A program made the position numbers and the translations under genes. From positions 1 through 32,192 of the forward strand of contig NW_003117457.1 of NCBI RefSeq assembly GCF_000003605.2: a stretch of 32,192 bases of DNA, in the 5' to 3' direction. The notes below the pieces were generated by a model. That model did no database searches. It saw nothing but the letters and a program-made list of their open reading frames with translations, and was not told the DNA's origin. Below are positions 20,877-31,766 of this stretch, one piece after another; positions within the stretch are counted from its first letter, which is position 1, and each line of letters opens with the position of its first letter. The DNA is from Saccoglossus kowalevskii (taxonomy: Eukaryota; Hemichordata; Enteropneusta; Harrimaniidae).

Positions 20877-22978
20877 AAAGATCCAAAAGTAGATAGACTG
20901 CATGTTTCAGTATTACCGGTACATACAAATGAGGTGCCAACTCTTAACGTATACTTTAGGAAGAGATATAATGTATATTCTCTGGGTTTATTTTAGCCGT
21001 TTGACGTTAACTGTGTGGTGGAAACGTTTTAACATAAATGAATATTTACTAAATTTTATTTTAGTGTATTTACTAGTAACCCAAAATAAAAGTTGGTAAA
21101 TTATCAATAAATTGAACAAACACATGTAGTATACATTTAATGTATAACATTTTCTATTGACTAATTTGTATTTAAATGAGCATCTTGCATTGTTCAATCA
21201 TCTTTGTCTGTAATTGGGCAGTTTTGATCTGCTGCATACAAGGACTCTGAGTGCTCACTGTCTGATTATTTAGAATCTATGTCAGTATGTCTTTTGAATT
21301 TGTTTTATTTGTTTCTATATTAGGTCATACAATTGTTCTTCTAATTTGTATATTATGCCAGTGATTAGTTTACTTGACTAAGTTTTAATTTATGCACGCT
21401 GGCCCAATATATTTATATGTCATTTCTTTGAAACAAGGCCCCAAACCTGAATATGTGAGGTTGTTGGCAAATTCTCTCCATATACTTCATGTTTACCATT
21501 CATTTAAAGATACATGTATATTACCGACAATTGTACATATTACAGATTGTATTATACATATTATGTAACCCTTAGATGACATTAAAGTATTCAACATCAA
21601 CTTATGAACTATAGGTTCCTGTGAGTTGCTGCTCAATGACATGATAACGAGTAACATAGACATCAACAAATGATACATTGTGCTATTACTTACTAAATAA
21701 TCTCATTATTGGTGTCGGTTGTCGGTCACTTACAGCGCATTACAGTACCCTGGAATTATTTGACAGATAAAAGTAATAAAGCTCAATCTTGTTATAATTT
21801 GAAAAATGATAAATCTGTAATGATTTACAATGATGACAGTACATTTTGTACGTTATAAATTTTATTAGCTCTGCTGTTAACTTTGTTGAACGGTGCTCAT
21901 CATTTGTACATGCAAGTGATTGATTTGTAGTCTGTCATCCATGCAACTTTATATTTTTTTTCGATTTCTGAAAACTACCGGTACATGTACAAGCCTAATT
22001 GCTTTGATACTTGGTGTATACATTAATGTATCGTGGGTGGACCTCTCTTAGGTTTGTTCATTTCATCATGATATCTTCAATTCTCTAATTTTGATGAATA
22101 TTTTTGTCATCTTTGATAAAAAGTAAAATTTTTGACTTCTTGTCACTGATAACAAACTTCCGTACATTGTTTTTCATTTCTAACGTTAATATCTTAGTAA
22201 ATTATCAATTACCTGTATATACAGGAAAAAGGTGTATAATGATAGGATTATTACAAGAACACTGCAAAATACCGGTATGTACTCTGGCAGTATCGATAGT
22301 GTAGACCTCAACTGTCAACTGTGTGTTGACCAATACGATCACCGTACTGTCTGTGTGTACTTTGGGGTATATTCACAACAACCTCATACAATGTAATATT
22401 TTAAAACTCAAATGGCAGTTAAAAGGAATAAAGAGAGGCACCCGTGTAGCCTATCCCAGCATTTGAATGCGACTGATTTAAAAAAAAAAAACACTTGAGT
22501 TTATAAATTTTGTATAAACATGCCTGTATTACCCGACTTTCGTGTAATAATTGTTTTATACCTGTTTCATGTATTGTCATGTCTTTATAACATTTATTGT
22601 ATGATCAGTGAGTTATTGCATTGCATTCAACACATGGTACATTCGAGCACAATAGCCTAAATGCACAAGAGATAATCTCCTGTTAATTTCAGCTCTGATA
22701 GTATGCTATCATGAAAACCTAGCAAGTGTTTCTACCAAGCACAGGAACAATTCTGTATCTTATAGAGCAAATAAAGATATCATAAAGCAAGTGCTCTGGC
22801 CAAATCAATGACCCTGCCCTATGGATTGCAATGTTCTATTTAATATATTGGTGCACTCACTCTACCACAGGAAAATAAATTGTCATGAATACCAGCATAT
22901 TTATTGTTAAAAGTAAAAATTTGCATATTAGATATTTCTTTTGTCAAAATTAAAACATTCTCTGCATTTCATTTGCAG
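20877..22978 (+). other. ZMYND11: ZMYND11 intron 1, last part
   Basis: AT-rich. Small ORFs near 20902, 20988, 21493 and 22104 look like chance. A copy of the 157 bp-type repeat unit lies at 21955-22145. Nothing else supported. Confidence 0.55.
21955..22145 (+). repeat. Single copy related to the 157 bp repeat unit
   Basis: It shares GCTTTGATACTTGGTGTATA and CATGATATCTTCAATTCTCT with the array at 27023-27720, in the same orientation. Confidence 0.8.
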
Positions 22979-23272
22979 GTATCTGTCACCATGCCACGAG
23001 TAGTAAAACGACGCCAGTGTGACCCTGTCATCTTACAACAACTCTGGGAAGGTATCAGAGTAATCAGGGACCAGAAACAGATTGCTAACTCAGAAAGAAT
23101 CACCAAATTTATGACCAGAGAGTACACAGTGTCTCCTAAGGAGGTATTGAAACAGTTAAATCATGCGGTGAAGGATGGTTTGATAATTAAAGAGATATCG
23201 CGGGGATGTAAAGGATCCAAAGTTGGTATTGAACAGGAGGGATTCTGGTGTATCGAGGAACAAGAAACTCCG
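22979..23272 (+). CDS. ZMYND11: ZMYND11 coding exon 1: winged helix (residues 1-94)
   Basis: The acceptor TTTGCAG precedes 12 untranslated bases and ATG at 22991 with CACC before it, a strong Kozak context. It encodes [20 protein letters not shown], then [24 protein letters not shown] and [13 protein letters not shown], closely following the ZMYND11 N-terminus. The donor after the proline codon is the weak GTACAT. The 12 bases upstream of the ATG are open in frame. Confidence 0.93.
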
Positions 23273-26200
23273 GTACATACTGTTTTACTCACAACAATTA
23301 TTGCCAAAATTCAAAATATTGAAATGTATTCATATACCTTCAGAAACTCACAAATATGTACATGTGTATAGCTCAGATTTATTTACTTCATTCATTCATT
23401 CATTCATTCATTCATTCATTCATTCATTTAATTTAATTAAATCTATTATATGAGTTTGTTTTGCTTTGATTGTTTCTGTGATTTGTGATGATGCTTTCTT
23501 TACGGCATTTGTTTCTGATAGAATCAGTACAATACATAGAAAAACTGGCAGTAGCCATTCACCTTTCATAAAATATACCTGCAGAATTATTTCAATTTTT
23601 ATTCCAAAATTTTGTTAAAGACTATGGAATATTACGTCCATTGATTCCAAAATTAACAAAAAATACATAATCAAAATTGACAGGAAAAAATATGGTGCTC
23701 AGACAACATACGTTTGTAGAAATCATTTGAGATTGATTCTGACAGTGATTCTAACCATTTATTCTAGTCCCCTGATGAACACGACTGGTACTGTTTTATT
23801 TGTCACAAGCCTGGTGAGATCATCCGTTGTCATGGTTGCTTTCGTGTAGCGCATTCTAGATGTCTTGAGAAAACCAATAAGCCGGCTCCAGAGCATGGTC
23901 ACTGGTACTGTTATGTCTGTGAGGTGAGATTAACTTTTAACCTGCCAGTACTGTTATCATTGTTTGTGCATTGTTCTGGTCATGATGTTTTTCTATATTT
24001 CCCCTCAAAGAAAAATGGTTTAAATTGTGTATATATGATATTGTTTACATCTTATTTCATGTATTATTTAATTACAACATTTGTACACTCCCATTTCATG
24101 TGCAATTTCCTATAATCTTTTTAGGTTTAGTATGTAAACTTTCTAAATTGTCAATACATAATTTATTTTATCTTTTGATTTAAATGCATCTTTCTGAAAT
24201 TAGTTTATTATAGATGCTCAGTATTGTATACATTTTAAATTCAATCCAGCACAAGCTGGCGATGGAAAACAATATTTAAAAAACAAAAAAAACAATCTAA
24301 ATGTACAATGTGTCAATAAAAAAAACAACTACATGATTTCAAGGAAATTCTATTCTGGTAAATCCTTTAATTCTTATGTTTCACATGATCAACCGCACGC
24401 ATTCACAATAATTTATCTGAAAGCCACAACTCCTGCTTTAACACAGATGTCACCATCCATGTTGGTTCCAATGCATGTAGCTATTTTTCAGCCGAAATAA
24501 TACTCACTCTCAAATTGAGCTAGCATGGAATTTTCATATTTGATCATAATGATTATTGAATAATTTTTTGTGTATGAATCTGATTGAAAAATTATATTTG
24601 ACACATTACCTGTGTCACGATGGGGAGGATTTATTTCTAATTTTAACTGTGGAAGACTAATGCATTTCCATATCTGTCATGCCTGAAATGATTATAATCA
24701 AATTTTAAATATACATTAAGATCTTAAAAAATTCATCGAAGTCAAGCTTTTCTATCATTGTATAGCTACATATAAATGTGGATGATTTCATTCGTTGGTT
24801 ATTTCTGTTCTCTACAGGTCTGTCGAAAAAAGAATCACACCATTAGCCGCTCTGAGTTGAGTAAGCTGTTGGGTTTCACTCTTGCCCGCATGAAGGAAAA
24901 GGTTCAAATACTAAATGTTTGTGATTCAATTATATACAGTGTGTTGTTACCATCATCTGACAAAATTAATTAACATTTATCGGCATAATTAATTGCATCA
25001 CCTCTCAATATAAAAGCGTCTGTTTGTTATGAAGAATTTGTTCAAGTGTTGCAAAAAGATTATATTTCTACGCATATCCGTCAGTCGAGTGATTCCTCAC
25101 TGGTATACAAATTTTGTACACACCAAAATATAAAATTGTTGTTTTGAATTACTAAGAATACTTTACTTAATTCATTCACACCATGTGTATCGGATCACAA
25201 CAGAGTGAACGCATAATGAAACAACTGTTGCTAATCACATATACACATGTACTTTAATCTGCTAGGCACGAGAGCTGTACAAGAAGATCAACCTAGGAGA
25301 TACGCCCAATTATCATTCTATTATCCGAACACATGTTGACTTGGGTACCATACAGCAAAAAATTGATGACAACAAATATCGCTGCTTGGATGAATTTGAA
25401 GGCGATGCTGATCTCATGTTGCACAATAATAAAGTATATTTTGGTCCTGAAAGTGAAAGAGTTGAGCTGTGTGATATGGTGGTGGAAGACTGTAAACACG
25501 ATGTAAGTTTTCAACATGACTTCGACAAAGCATTGATGCAAATAACCATCAATATAGTAATGGGGTCACTGATTCAGTCTCGTTTTTGCTGATTAATTTA
25601 CTCTAGACCTAACAATTAAAAAGGAATATTCACAACATTAATAGTGAAGAGATAAATATTGAGTCATCACTCAAATATAGCCTTGGAGGTCATTGGCACT
25701 TCAAGAGAATTTATTGTTTAATGCTATCACTTTTGTGTAAATGTAGAAACATTTTGTTTTTATTAATGGTTTTCAGAATGTCAATTCATCAGATTTAAGG
25801 AATTAAATATATTTTCATGAATTATATCTTAAATATTTAAAAAAAAAATTTTTTTCAAGAAATGTAGCCAATGTTCATTTAAACCAAAAAAAAAAATGCA
25901 TAAAAGGTACAAAATTTGGCCTTCAAGAATGATGATGTTCAAAGCGTAAGTTTTATGCTATTTTTGTAAATTTGTATGATAATTAGATTCATTTTTTTAA
26001 ATACTGTAGAATACTTTATTTTCGCTTGGAATTTATTTTCGCTATTTTCGCTGAATGGATGATTCCGTGAAAATAAAATCCAGCGAATATACTTTTTTTC
26101 CTATATTTCACATTAAATTCATCAAAAATCAGTGAAAATAAGTTCCATACAAAATGCCCAAAAAGCCTTTTCAGCGAAAATTAATTCCAGCGAAAATAAA

Positions 26201-29200
26201 GCATTCCACAGTACAACATAAAAAGTGATTCAAGCTTCTGTCATGACCCATTTTATAAATACAACACTGAATATTCCTGAATTCATTTTTAAGACTCAGC
26301 TTTGCATGCAATATCTATGTGGAGATTGGATTATTCTTTCATTTTACAACATGCAACTGACATTGTTTGAGATTTTTTTCTTTTTAATCTTTCAGTTAAA
26401 TGAGATTCGTCTCTGCAAAGATTGCTACAAAATGTCAAATTGTAGATCATCCAAAGACTGGTTTTGTCGGCCATGTGTAAGTAAATTTGGTATTCAATCA
26501 AATGTCATTGTCTGTCTTCTTGCTGAATTTTATTTTTGTAATAAAATGTTCAAGTGTCACTGATATCTATCTCTTCAGGGCTAAAATTCATCAAAATCAA
26601 TCATTTTTGCCATTCTGCAACCATTTCTTGATTGAGTATGAACAAGTTTTATTCAAACTCGGTTACATACATTAGGTGTTATGAGACCTTGATGCAAATC
26701 ATTTTGTTTCTCAGATCAGATTTAAAATTGCTACCTGGCGGCCATTTTGTTTTAACAAAGTTGGTTCATGAGCTATATCTCAGACATTTCCTGACCAATG
26801 ATGTTTAAACATCATTGGTCATGTTACACATATTTGACAATTTAATTCAAGTTGCCCGAATGGTGGTCATTTTAATGTTAAAAATCAAACCATCTAGAAC
26901 TAGATCTTGGTTTTGTACAGACGGATTTCATTCAAACTTAGTACAATCATTGGACACCTTTGTCGAGCGGAGCTTATCATATCAGTGATTGTCCGTCGTC
27001 GTCCGTGTTAATGTTTTACTTTTTCGACTTCTTCTTGAAAACTACAAGCCTGAATGCTTTGATACTTGGTGTATATGTACCTTGGGTAGACCTCTCTCAG
27101 ATTTGTTCATTTCATGATCATATCTTCAATTCTCTAATTTTGGTGAATATTTTTGTCATTTTTGGTAAAAAGTGATATTTTCGACTTCTTGTTAAAAAAC
27201 GCAAGTCCAATTGCTTTGATATTACATATATAGGTACTACATGTGGATCTCTCTCAGATTTGTTCATTTTGTAATGATAGCTTCAATTCTCTAATTTTGG
27301 TGCATATTTTTGTCATTTTTGGTAAAAAGTGATATTTTCGACTTCTTGTTAAAAACCACAAGTCCAATTGCTTTGATATTACATATATAGGTACTAAATG
27401 TGGACCACTCTCAAATTTGTTCATTTCATGATGATATCTTTAATTTTCTAATTTTGGTGAATATTTTTGTCATTTTTGGTAAAAAGTGATATTTTCAACT
27501 TCTTGTTAAAACCCACAAGTTCAATTGCTTTGATATTACATATATAGATACTACATATGGACCATTCTCAAATTTGTTCATTTCATGATGATATCTTCAA
27601 TTCTCTCATTTTGATGAATATTTTTGTCATTTTTGGTAAAAAGTGATATTTTCTTCTTGTTAAAAACCACAATCATTTATGGTCAAAAATGATATTTTTG
27701 AATTCTTGTTGAAAACGGCAAGTCCCATTGCATTGATACTATGCATATTGTTCATTTTCAAATGATATCTTCTGTTCTTTAATTGATATGTGCATTGCTA
27801 ACAGCGGAGCTATCTCAGCCGAGAGCTGCTTGTTTTGTTTTTCATATCAGATTCAAATTGACTGACTGACAGCCATCTTGTTTTAATGAATGTTATTCCA
27901 GGGCTATATCTCCAACATGCCCTGGCCAATAATGTTCAAACTTTAAATGTGTGTCATACATAATATTACACATGTGTATTTTTTTGTTCATTTGGTTATC
28001 TGATTAAAGATGTCCAAATTGTGGTTGTTATTTATCAGAATCAAGCATTTCTGCAATTCAGATTTGGATCTCAGTTATGCATGAATGGATTTAGTTCAAA
28101 CTTGGATCACACCTTGAATGTCAGATTGAACTCAAAATGGCCGACTGGTGGTCATTTTATTTTTGTGAATATCTCAATGTCAAAACCAAAGTGATATGCC
28201 TTTGCTAAAGCTTAATCTGTGTTTGCTATCTTCAGAAATTGAGCAACAAATTGATGTTAAAATACCCATGATTACACCCTACATGTATGTCTACATTGTA
28301 TTATTTTTATTTTGAAACAGATTCAGAATTTGTTTCCTTCGTAGCTAACTCTGTGGCATACAAAATGATGCGAACATTTGCATATAAATAGGCCACTGCT
28401 TTTGCACGCACTTGTACCAAAGTCTTGAATGAAGTTGTTATGCGTTCTGTTTTAAAATGACATTCTTGGAATAACAGTAAGGTCACATTTGTTTCAGAAT
28501 CCTGCTCACGAGTTAGTATGGGCTCAGATGAAAGGTTTTGGATACTGGCCAGCTAAAGTGATACAGCGAGACAAAGACCAGGTCGATGTCAGGTTCTTTG
28601 GTGGTCTTCATCAAAGGTATGTCATTGAATATTAAAAGCTGCTAAATACTCTTGATTTCGCTCTCACTGTTTCTCACAAAAATTATGGACTGCTGTTATT
28701 CCGTAACTCTTTTTATAGTATAGTACTTTCCTTTTTTATAACTTTCCTGTCATCCAAATTGCAGTTTATATATATTATATATATAATAATTCTTGTTTTT
28801 CAGAATTGTGTTAAACATTCAATAAAATAATTCTCAATATCAGACAAACGTATTTATACATGTATATGTATATATGATAGGTTACATAATACATGGTTTT
28901 CGTACTACCACTTGGGCAGTGTGGGAAATGAGCCAGTACTAATTGACTGACTAATTCCAAAATACACCAAAACACTGAAATTCAAACTGTATTTTGACAC
29001 ATGTAGGGCTTAACTGCTGCTGTTTTGCGATTTGATTCAATGTGCTTATCGGCAGCATTTTAGTTTTGTTATTCCACAATCTGATCTCAGTTGTGCATGG
29101 ACAGAGTTTGTTTACACTTAGTACATTCAATGAACATAATGGAATCTTGATGCACATTTTTTCAGATCAGATTCTGAGTGGCCGTCTGATGGCCTTTTTT

Positions 29201-31685
29201 TTTTTTTTTCATGAATCTTGTTTTGGAGCTATATCTGACAAAATCCAATCACATTCAAACTTTATACATACTTTTAAATCATACATGACATGCACTGGTT
29301 TCTAGGTCTAATTGAAAATGGCTGACTCAATTCACAGGGACTGTCATAACTTTATCTGACATAGACAAGACATACCGTAACAAGAAATGAGTTAGTTATC
29401 ATCAAATCCTATATTTTTTTTTTTAGAGCATGGATATCACAAACTTTTATCAAAGACATCAACACAAACATAAAGTCATTGAGAATTAAAGCCACTCCCG
29501 GCTGGCACAATGCATGCAGGGAACTGCGGAAACACCAAGAATACTTTCAGAGTACACAGAAGAAGAAAACCGACAAATCGGAGAAGATTCAGAAGACTGG
29601 AAAAGTACATAAAACTCACAAGACCCGCAAAAGGAAGAAGAAAGAGACATCCAACGCATGCACAGCTCAAGACGATGCAGTGTCAAGTTCAAATGTAGAC
29701 CCAATACAAGTATCTGTAAGTTTAAATTGTTCTAAAGTCAGATGTGTGTTGATATTTGGATTATTGGGAAGTTAATTTTATTATCTGAGAATCCATAGTG
29801 ATGTCCATTTTTTTTATCAAGATTGTTTTTTACAATCAACTGTTTTCACATCCACACCACGGCAGATTAATTTTCTTATACAGTTCAATCTGTACTTGGT
29901 ATTGTAAAGACTATTAATTCATGGACTTGAATCAATTAAGAACAAATATATATTTGATGTGTTCAAAAAGGAACAAAAGTATTTTTTTTCTGCTATTTAT
30001 TTGTTTTTGTGGCACAAAAAATATCACCCATGTGCTTAAACATCTTCCATGGGCGAACTTTTGCACTGGGCATTCTTAGTCTGCAGAATACTGTAAGTGA
30101 AAAAGAAAAAGAAATGACAGTGACTAAAACTCGCTTCAAGAAAAGTACAATATTTGCCATATTAAAAGTGCATTTTTTTTATTCATCTACATGCACTTTC
30201 ATAACAAATGAGTTTTAGTTTCAATATGGTAATGATTAATTGAAACACCACATGCACATAATGAACTAAAATAAATCACTCTCGCAACCAGGAGAATGAC
30301 TGTGACGTGTCAGATTAGTCTGGCAATAAAACAAAGCACAGTGCTGGAACAGTCACACTGTCTATATCCCTGGGAGAACACTGCTTGTTATATCTCTGTT
30401 ATATGTTGTTGTGGTTATTGTAGGCCTCTGATCAGCATCATGTGACATCAAGTCAGGATTCCCATCACTGTTCTCCAGCAAGTAACGAAAGTCAGCCACC
30501 AACAAAAAGGGTAGGTTTAAAGTTGTAATGTCTCCTTTGTTTGTTATTTTCTGGGATTTTATTTTGAAATTCAATAATTCAGAAAGTTAAGGAGCCTATG
30601 TTTTGGTTATACATATTTAAATGTCATTAAATCAAATGGTCAGTCAGCCTGTGTATGTGTTCTATAAGTAGATTGGTTGGTTTTCTGTGATGGAAGGGAG
30701 GCAGGCTTGCTGATTGGTGCAATTACAAGCTACTAAATACTACTGTGACAATGTTGTTTATTACTAAGTGTAATCTAGCTTTCTCTTCTATTTAAACTGC
30801 TCTGAATGTTTACTAGAACAAGAAATGGTGTATATTAGCAATTTATATTCTCACATCAGTAAACCACTGATATAACACAATTGATGTTCAAAGCATTGAT
30901 TTCAACTGTTCACACTTGTAATTTGTTTAAAACACTAACATTATTATGTCTGCAGCGGAAGAATACAACAACTAGTAGCCATTCCAACAGCAACACAGCC
31001 AACAACACCCCTTCTACTGAAGATTCCAATACATCCAATGCATCAAGCCCTGCTAAGTGTGACTGCCATGAGAAATATAGCACCATATTTGCTGATTTCA
31101 AAACGCGTCTTGAAGAAGATCATGAGAAAGAACAGAAAGAGACTGTCAAGTTTGCCCTTGATAAGGTATAACATACACTGTTGTACTATATTTTTTTAGT
31201 GGCACACAATATACCCTTTCAGATTATATGATTATGACAACAATTTTAGTCCCACATATTAAACATGTTATACTAGTATATATTTTTCTATAATTTTTGG
31301 TCAAATGAACATTATTTCTCATACGCTGTGCAGGTCTTGACAATATAGGAAAAAAATTATGCATACAATTTTTAACTTCTAAGGGTTGAATACTGTATAC
31401 TGAAAATTATTTTTTTGGAAAGCATAAAAAAAACTCTCGCAATAATAACTTATTTGGTCATCTCCAAGATTCATCAGTTTATCATTATTTTTCATACAGT
31501 TGAGGGAGGAAATGGAAGCCGACAAACAACATACTGTGTCAAAGGTCAAGGAAAACATGATGCTTGAGATTGAAAGAGCAAAGAAACAGATCAAAGAGAA
31601 ATGCAAGGAAGAAAATGATGAGGAAACCAGCAGATTAGAAGCCAAATATAAAGAAGAAATATCTCAGACCAAGAAAAAACAGTGG
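22991..31685 (+). CDS. ZMYND11: ZMYND11 (BS69) chromatin reader, ten coding exons, MYND end outside window
   Basis: ZMYND11 is a nuclear reader that binds H3.3 trimethylated at K36 and restrains transcription elongation. Coding exons: 22991-23272, 23768-23923, 24818-24901, 25266-25502, 26396-26476, 28498-28616, 29427-29715, 30424-30510, 30956-31165 and 31500-31685. All are GT-AG and in frame, 577 codons. By residue: 1-94 winged helix (SAMD1-like), 95-146 PHD-type finger, about 150-253 bromodomain, 254-280 small Cys-rich segment, 281-about 345 PWWP, 346-500 basic and Ser/Asn-rich linker, 500-577 charged coiled coil ending SQTKKKQW. The order and length match vertebrate ZMYND11 (about 600 residues). 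The MYND finger that follows KKKQW must lie to the right. All introns are phase 0 except the one inside PWWP (phase 2). Its relative ZMYND8 differs in N-terminal layout. Confidence 0.95.
23273..23767 (+). other. ZMYND11: ZMYND11 intron after winged-helix exon
   Basis: A short intron. Read-through from exon 1 would add about 32 residues and stop at 23371. It contains the TTCA microsatellite. Confidence 0.7.
23387..23429. repeat. TTCA microsatellite, about 10 copies
   Basis: An uninterrupted TTCA run. Confidence 0.95.
23768..23923 (+). CDS. ZMYND11: ZMYND11 coding exon 2: PHD-type zinc finger
   Basis: Fifty-two codons. Zinc ligands are visible in order: CFIC, CHGC, AHSRC and CYVC. The segment [19 protein letters not shown] matches the family's DWYCFECHLPGE. 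Acceptor CTAG, donor GTGAGA. Confidence 0.94.
23924..24817 (+). other. ZMYND11: ZMYND11 intron between PHD-finger and linker exons
   Basis: AT-rich intron with A-runs around 24270-24330. No feature seen. Confidence 0.65.
24818..24901 (+). CDS. ZMYND11: ZMYND11 coding exon 3: link between PHD finger and bromodomain
   Basis: Twenty-eight codons: [20 protein letters not shown], ending ARMKEK, aligned to the SRMKER end in vertebrates. Acceptor CTACAG. The donor is the poor GTTCAA; reading through would add 23 residues and a stop at 24973. Confidence 0.85.
24902..25265 (+). other. ZMYND11: ZMYND11 intron before bromodomain exon
   Basis: 364 bases with a weak donor (GTTCAA) and a normal acceptor (CTAG). 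No other feature. Confidence 0.65.
25266..25502 (+). CDS. ZMYND11: ZMYND11 coding exon 4: bromodomain
   Basis: Seventy-nine codons: [20 protein letters not shown], then [35 protein letters not shown] and [21 protein letters not shown] and the LMLHNN segment are bromodomain helices, and the HNN asparagine sits at the acetyl-lysine position. Donor GTAAGT. Confidence 0.94.
25503..26395 (+). other. ZMYND11: ZMYND11 intron after bromodomain exon, with MITE
   Basis: AT-rich, with an A-then-T run near 25845 and the fold-back element at 26002-26213. Confidence 0.65.
26002..26213. mobile_element. Fold-back MITE, 212 bp
   Basis: The left end TACTGTAGAATACTTTATTT (continuing TCGCT) is mirrored by the complement of the right end, TACTGTGGAATGCTTTATTT (continuing TCGCT). 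Inside, TTCGCTG and CAGCGAA words repeat, so most of the element can fold on itself. The outermost TA may be the target site. Confidence 0.8.
26396..26476 (+). CDS. ZMYND11: ZMYND11 coding exon 5: small Cys-rich segment
   Basis: Twenty-seven codons: [20 protein letters not shown], then DWFCRPC. Paired cysteines (C-x2-C and C-x2-C) match the zinc-binding piece that joins the bromodomain and PWWP. Acceptor TTCAG, donor GTAAGT. Confidence 0.93.
26580..26960. repeat. Decayed dispersed repeat
   Basis: Phrases such as CTAAAATTCATCAAAATCAA, GGCGGCCATTTTGTTTTAAC and GAGCTATATCTCAGACAT also occur, changed, near 13020-13260, 27840-28250 and 29040-29340. Confidence 0.6.
26792..26821. repeat. Perfect 30 bp palindrome
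   Basis: The left half TGACCAATGATGTTT is exactly complementary to the right half. Pairing stops at the next base on each side. It lies inside a dispersed-repeat copy. Confidence 0.95.
26961..27832 (+). mobile_element. Non-coding repeat element with internal 157 bp array, possibly Helitron-related
   Basis: It begins TGTCGAGCGGAGCTTATCAT plus a GTCCGTCGTCGTCC stretch. Near the right end is AGCGGAGCT-loop-AGCTGCTTG, a hairpin close to the terminus. Between them is the 157 bp array. The word AGCGGAGCT appears at both ends. A Helitron-associated element with minisatellite is consistent with the 3' hairpin and lack of terminal inverted repeats, but no diagnostic 5' TC and 3' CTRR pair is secured. 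Confidence 0.45.
27023..27720 (+). repeat. 157 bp tandem repeat, about 4.3 copies
   Basis: The marker TTCGACTTCTT (or variant) lies at 27023, 27180, 27337, 27494 and 27651, an exact 157 bp step, then a shortened piece at 27699. Units contain TTTTGGTAAAAAGTGATATT and GCTTTGATA. One diverged unit sits at 21955-22145. Confidence 0.95.
27840..28250. repeat. Decayed dispersed repeat, second copy in this intron
   Basis: It shows AGCCATCTTGTTTTAATGAA, CATGCCCTGGCCAATAATGT and AAAATGGCCGACTGGTGGTC, related to the copies near 13100 and 26700. Confidence 0.6.
28498..28616 (+). CDS. ZMYND11: ZMYND11 coding exon 6: PWWP domain, first part
   Basis: It encodes [20 protein letters not shown], then [24 protein letters not shown]-x-MKGFG-x-WPAKV and VDVRFFG are PWWP core strands, with the aromatic-cage residues present. 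It ends two bases into an arginine codon (phase 2), donor GTATGT. Confidence 0.95.
28617..29426 (+). other. ZMYND11: ZMYND11 intron inside the PWWP domain (phase 2)
   Basis: It contains a TATATA run near 28770, another decayed dispersed-repeat copy at about 29040-29340, and a long T-run before the acceptor. The 87-codon ORF at 29042 is within the repeat. Confidence 0.65.
29427..29715 (+). CDS. ZMYND11: ZMYND11 coding exon 7: PWWP end and basic linker
   Basis: Ninety-six codons plus one base. It starts [20 protein letters not shown], finishing PWWP, then [15 protein letters not shown] as in vertebrates, followed by a lysine-rich stretch with a nuclear-localisation-like KTRKRKKK. Acceptor a long T-run then TTTAG; donor GTAAGT. 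Confidence 0.93.
29716..30423 (+). other. ZMYND11: ZMYND11 intron between linker exons
   Basis: 708 bases, AT-rich; no feature seen. Confidence 0.65.
30424..30510 (+). CDS. ZMYND11: ZMYND11 coding exon 8: linker
   Basis: Twenty-nine codons of Ser/His/Gln-rich, probably disordered sequence ([20 protein letters not shown]). Acceptor TGTAG and donor GTAGGT keep the frame. There is no similarity that proves it; it rests on splice signals and frame. Confidence 0.7.
30511..30955 (+). other. ZMYND11: ZMYND11 intron before the coiled-coil exon
   Basis: 445 bases, AT-rich; nothing distinctive. Confidence 0.65.
30956..31165 (+). CDS. ZMYND11: ZMYND11 coding exon 9: linker and start of coiled coil
   Basis: Seventy codons. 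An Asn/Ser/Thr-rich stretch, then [20 protein letters not shown], which aligns with the CHDKYTKIFNDFKDRM segment of ZMYND11. Acceptor CTGCAG, donor GTATAA. Confidence 0.93.
31166..31499 (+). other. ZMYND11: ZMYND11 intron inside the coiled coil
   Basis: 334 bases, AT-rich; nothing distinctive. Confidence 0.65.
31500..31685 (+). CDS. ZMYND11: ZMYND11 coding exon 10: coiled coil up to SQTKKKQW
   Basis: Sixty-two codons of charged heptad-type helix: [20 protein letters not shown], then [11 protein letters not shown] and [11 protein letters not shown]. The KKKQW end sits just before the MYND finger in the family. Acceptor TACAG, donor GTACGT. Confidence 0.94.
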
Positions 31686-31766
31686 GTACGTCAGATATGT
31701 GCAACTAACTGCAGTCATCTGAACATCTTTATGTGTACCATTTGCTTGTCATGTTGGTCATCATAT

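Larger units (their letters stand above)
26477..28497 (+). other. ZMYND11: ZMYND11 intron before the PWWP exon, packed with repeats
   Basis: 2.0 kb: decayed dispersed repeats (26580-26960 and 27840-28250), a perfect palindrome (26792-26821), and a repeat element with a 157 bp-period array (26961-27832). No gene other than the host. Confidence 0.7.

Noticed and set aside
22904-23371. A 155-codon ORF beginning upstream of the ZMYND11 acceptor
   Set aside because: The first 25 codons are the polypyrimidine tract and acceptor, and the last 33 are intron. Only 22991-23272 is coding.
29476-29704. Three other ORFs overlapping 29479-29775
   Set aside because: They are other-frame shadows of the ZMYND11 exon at 29427-29715.
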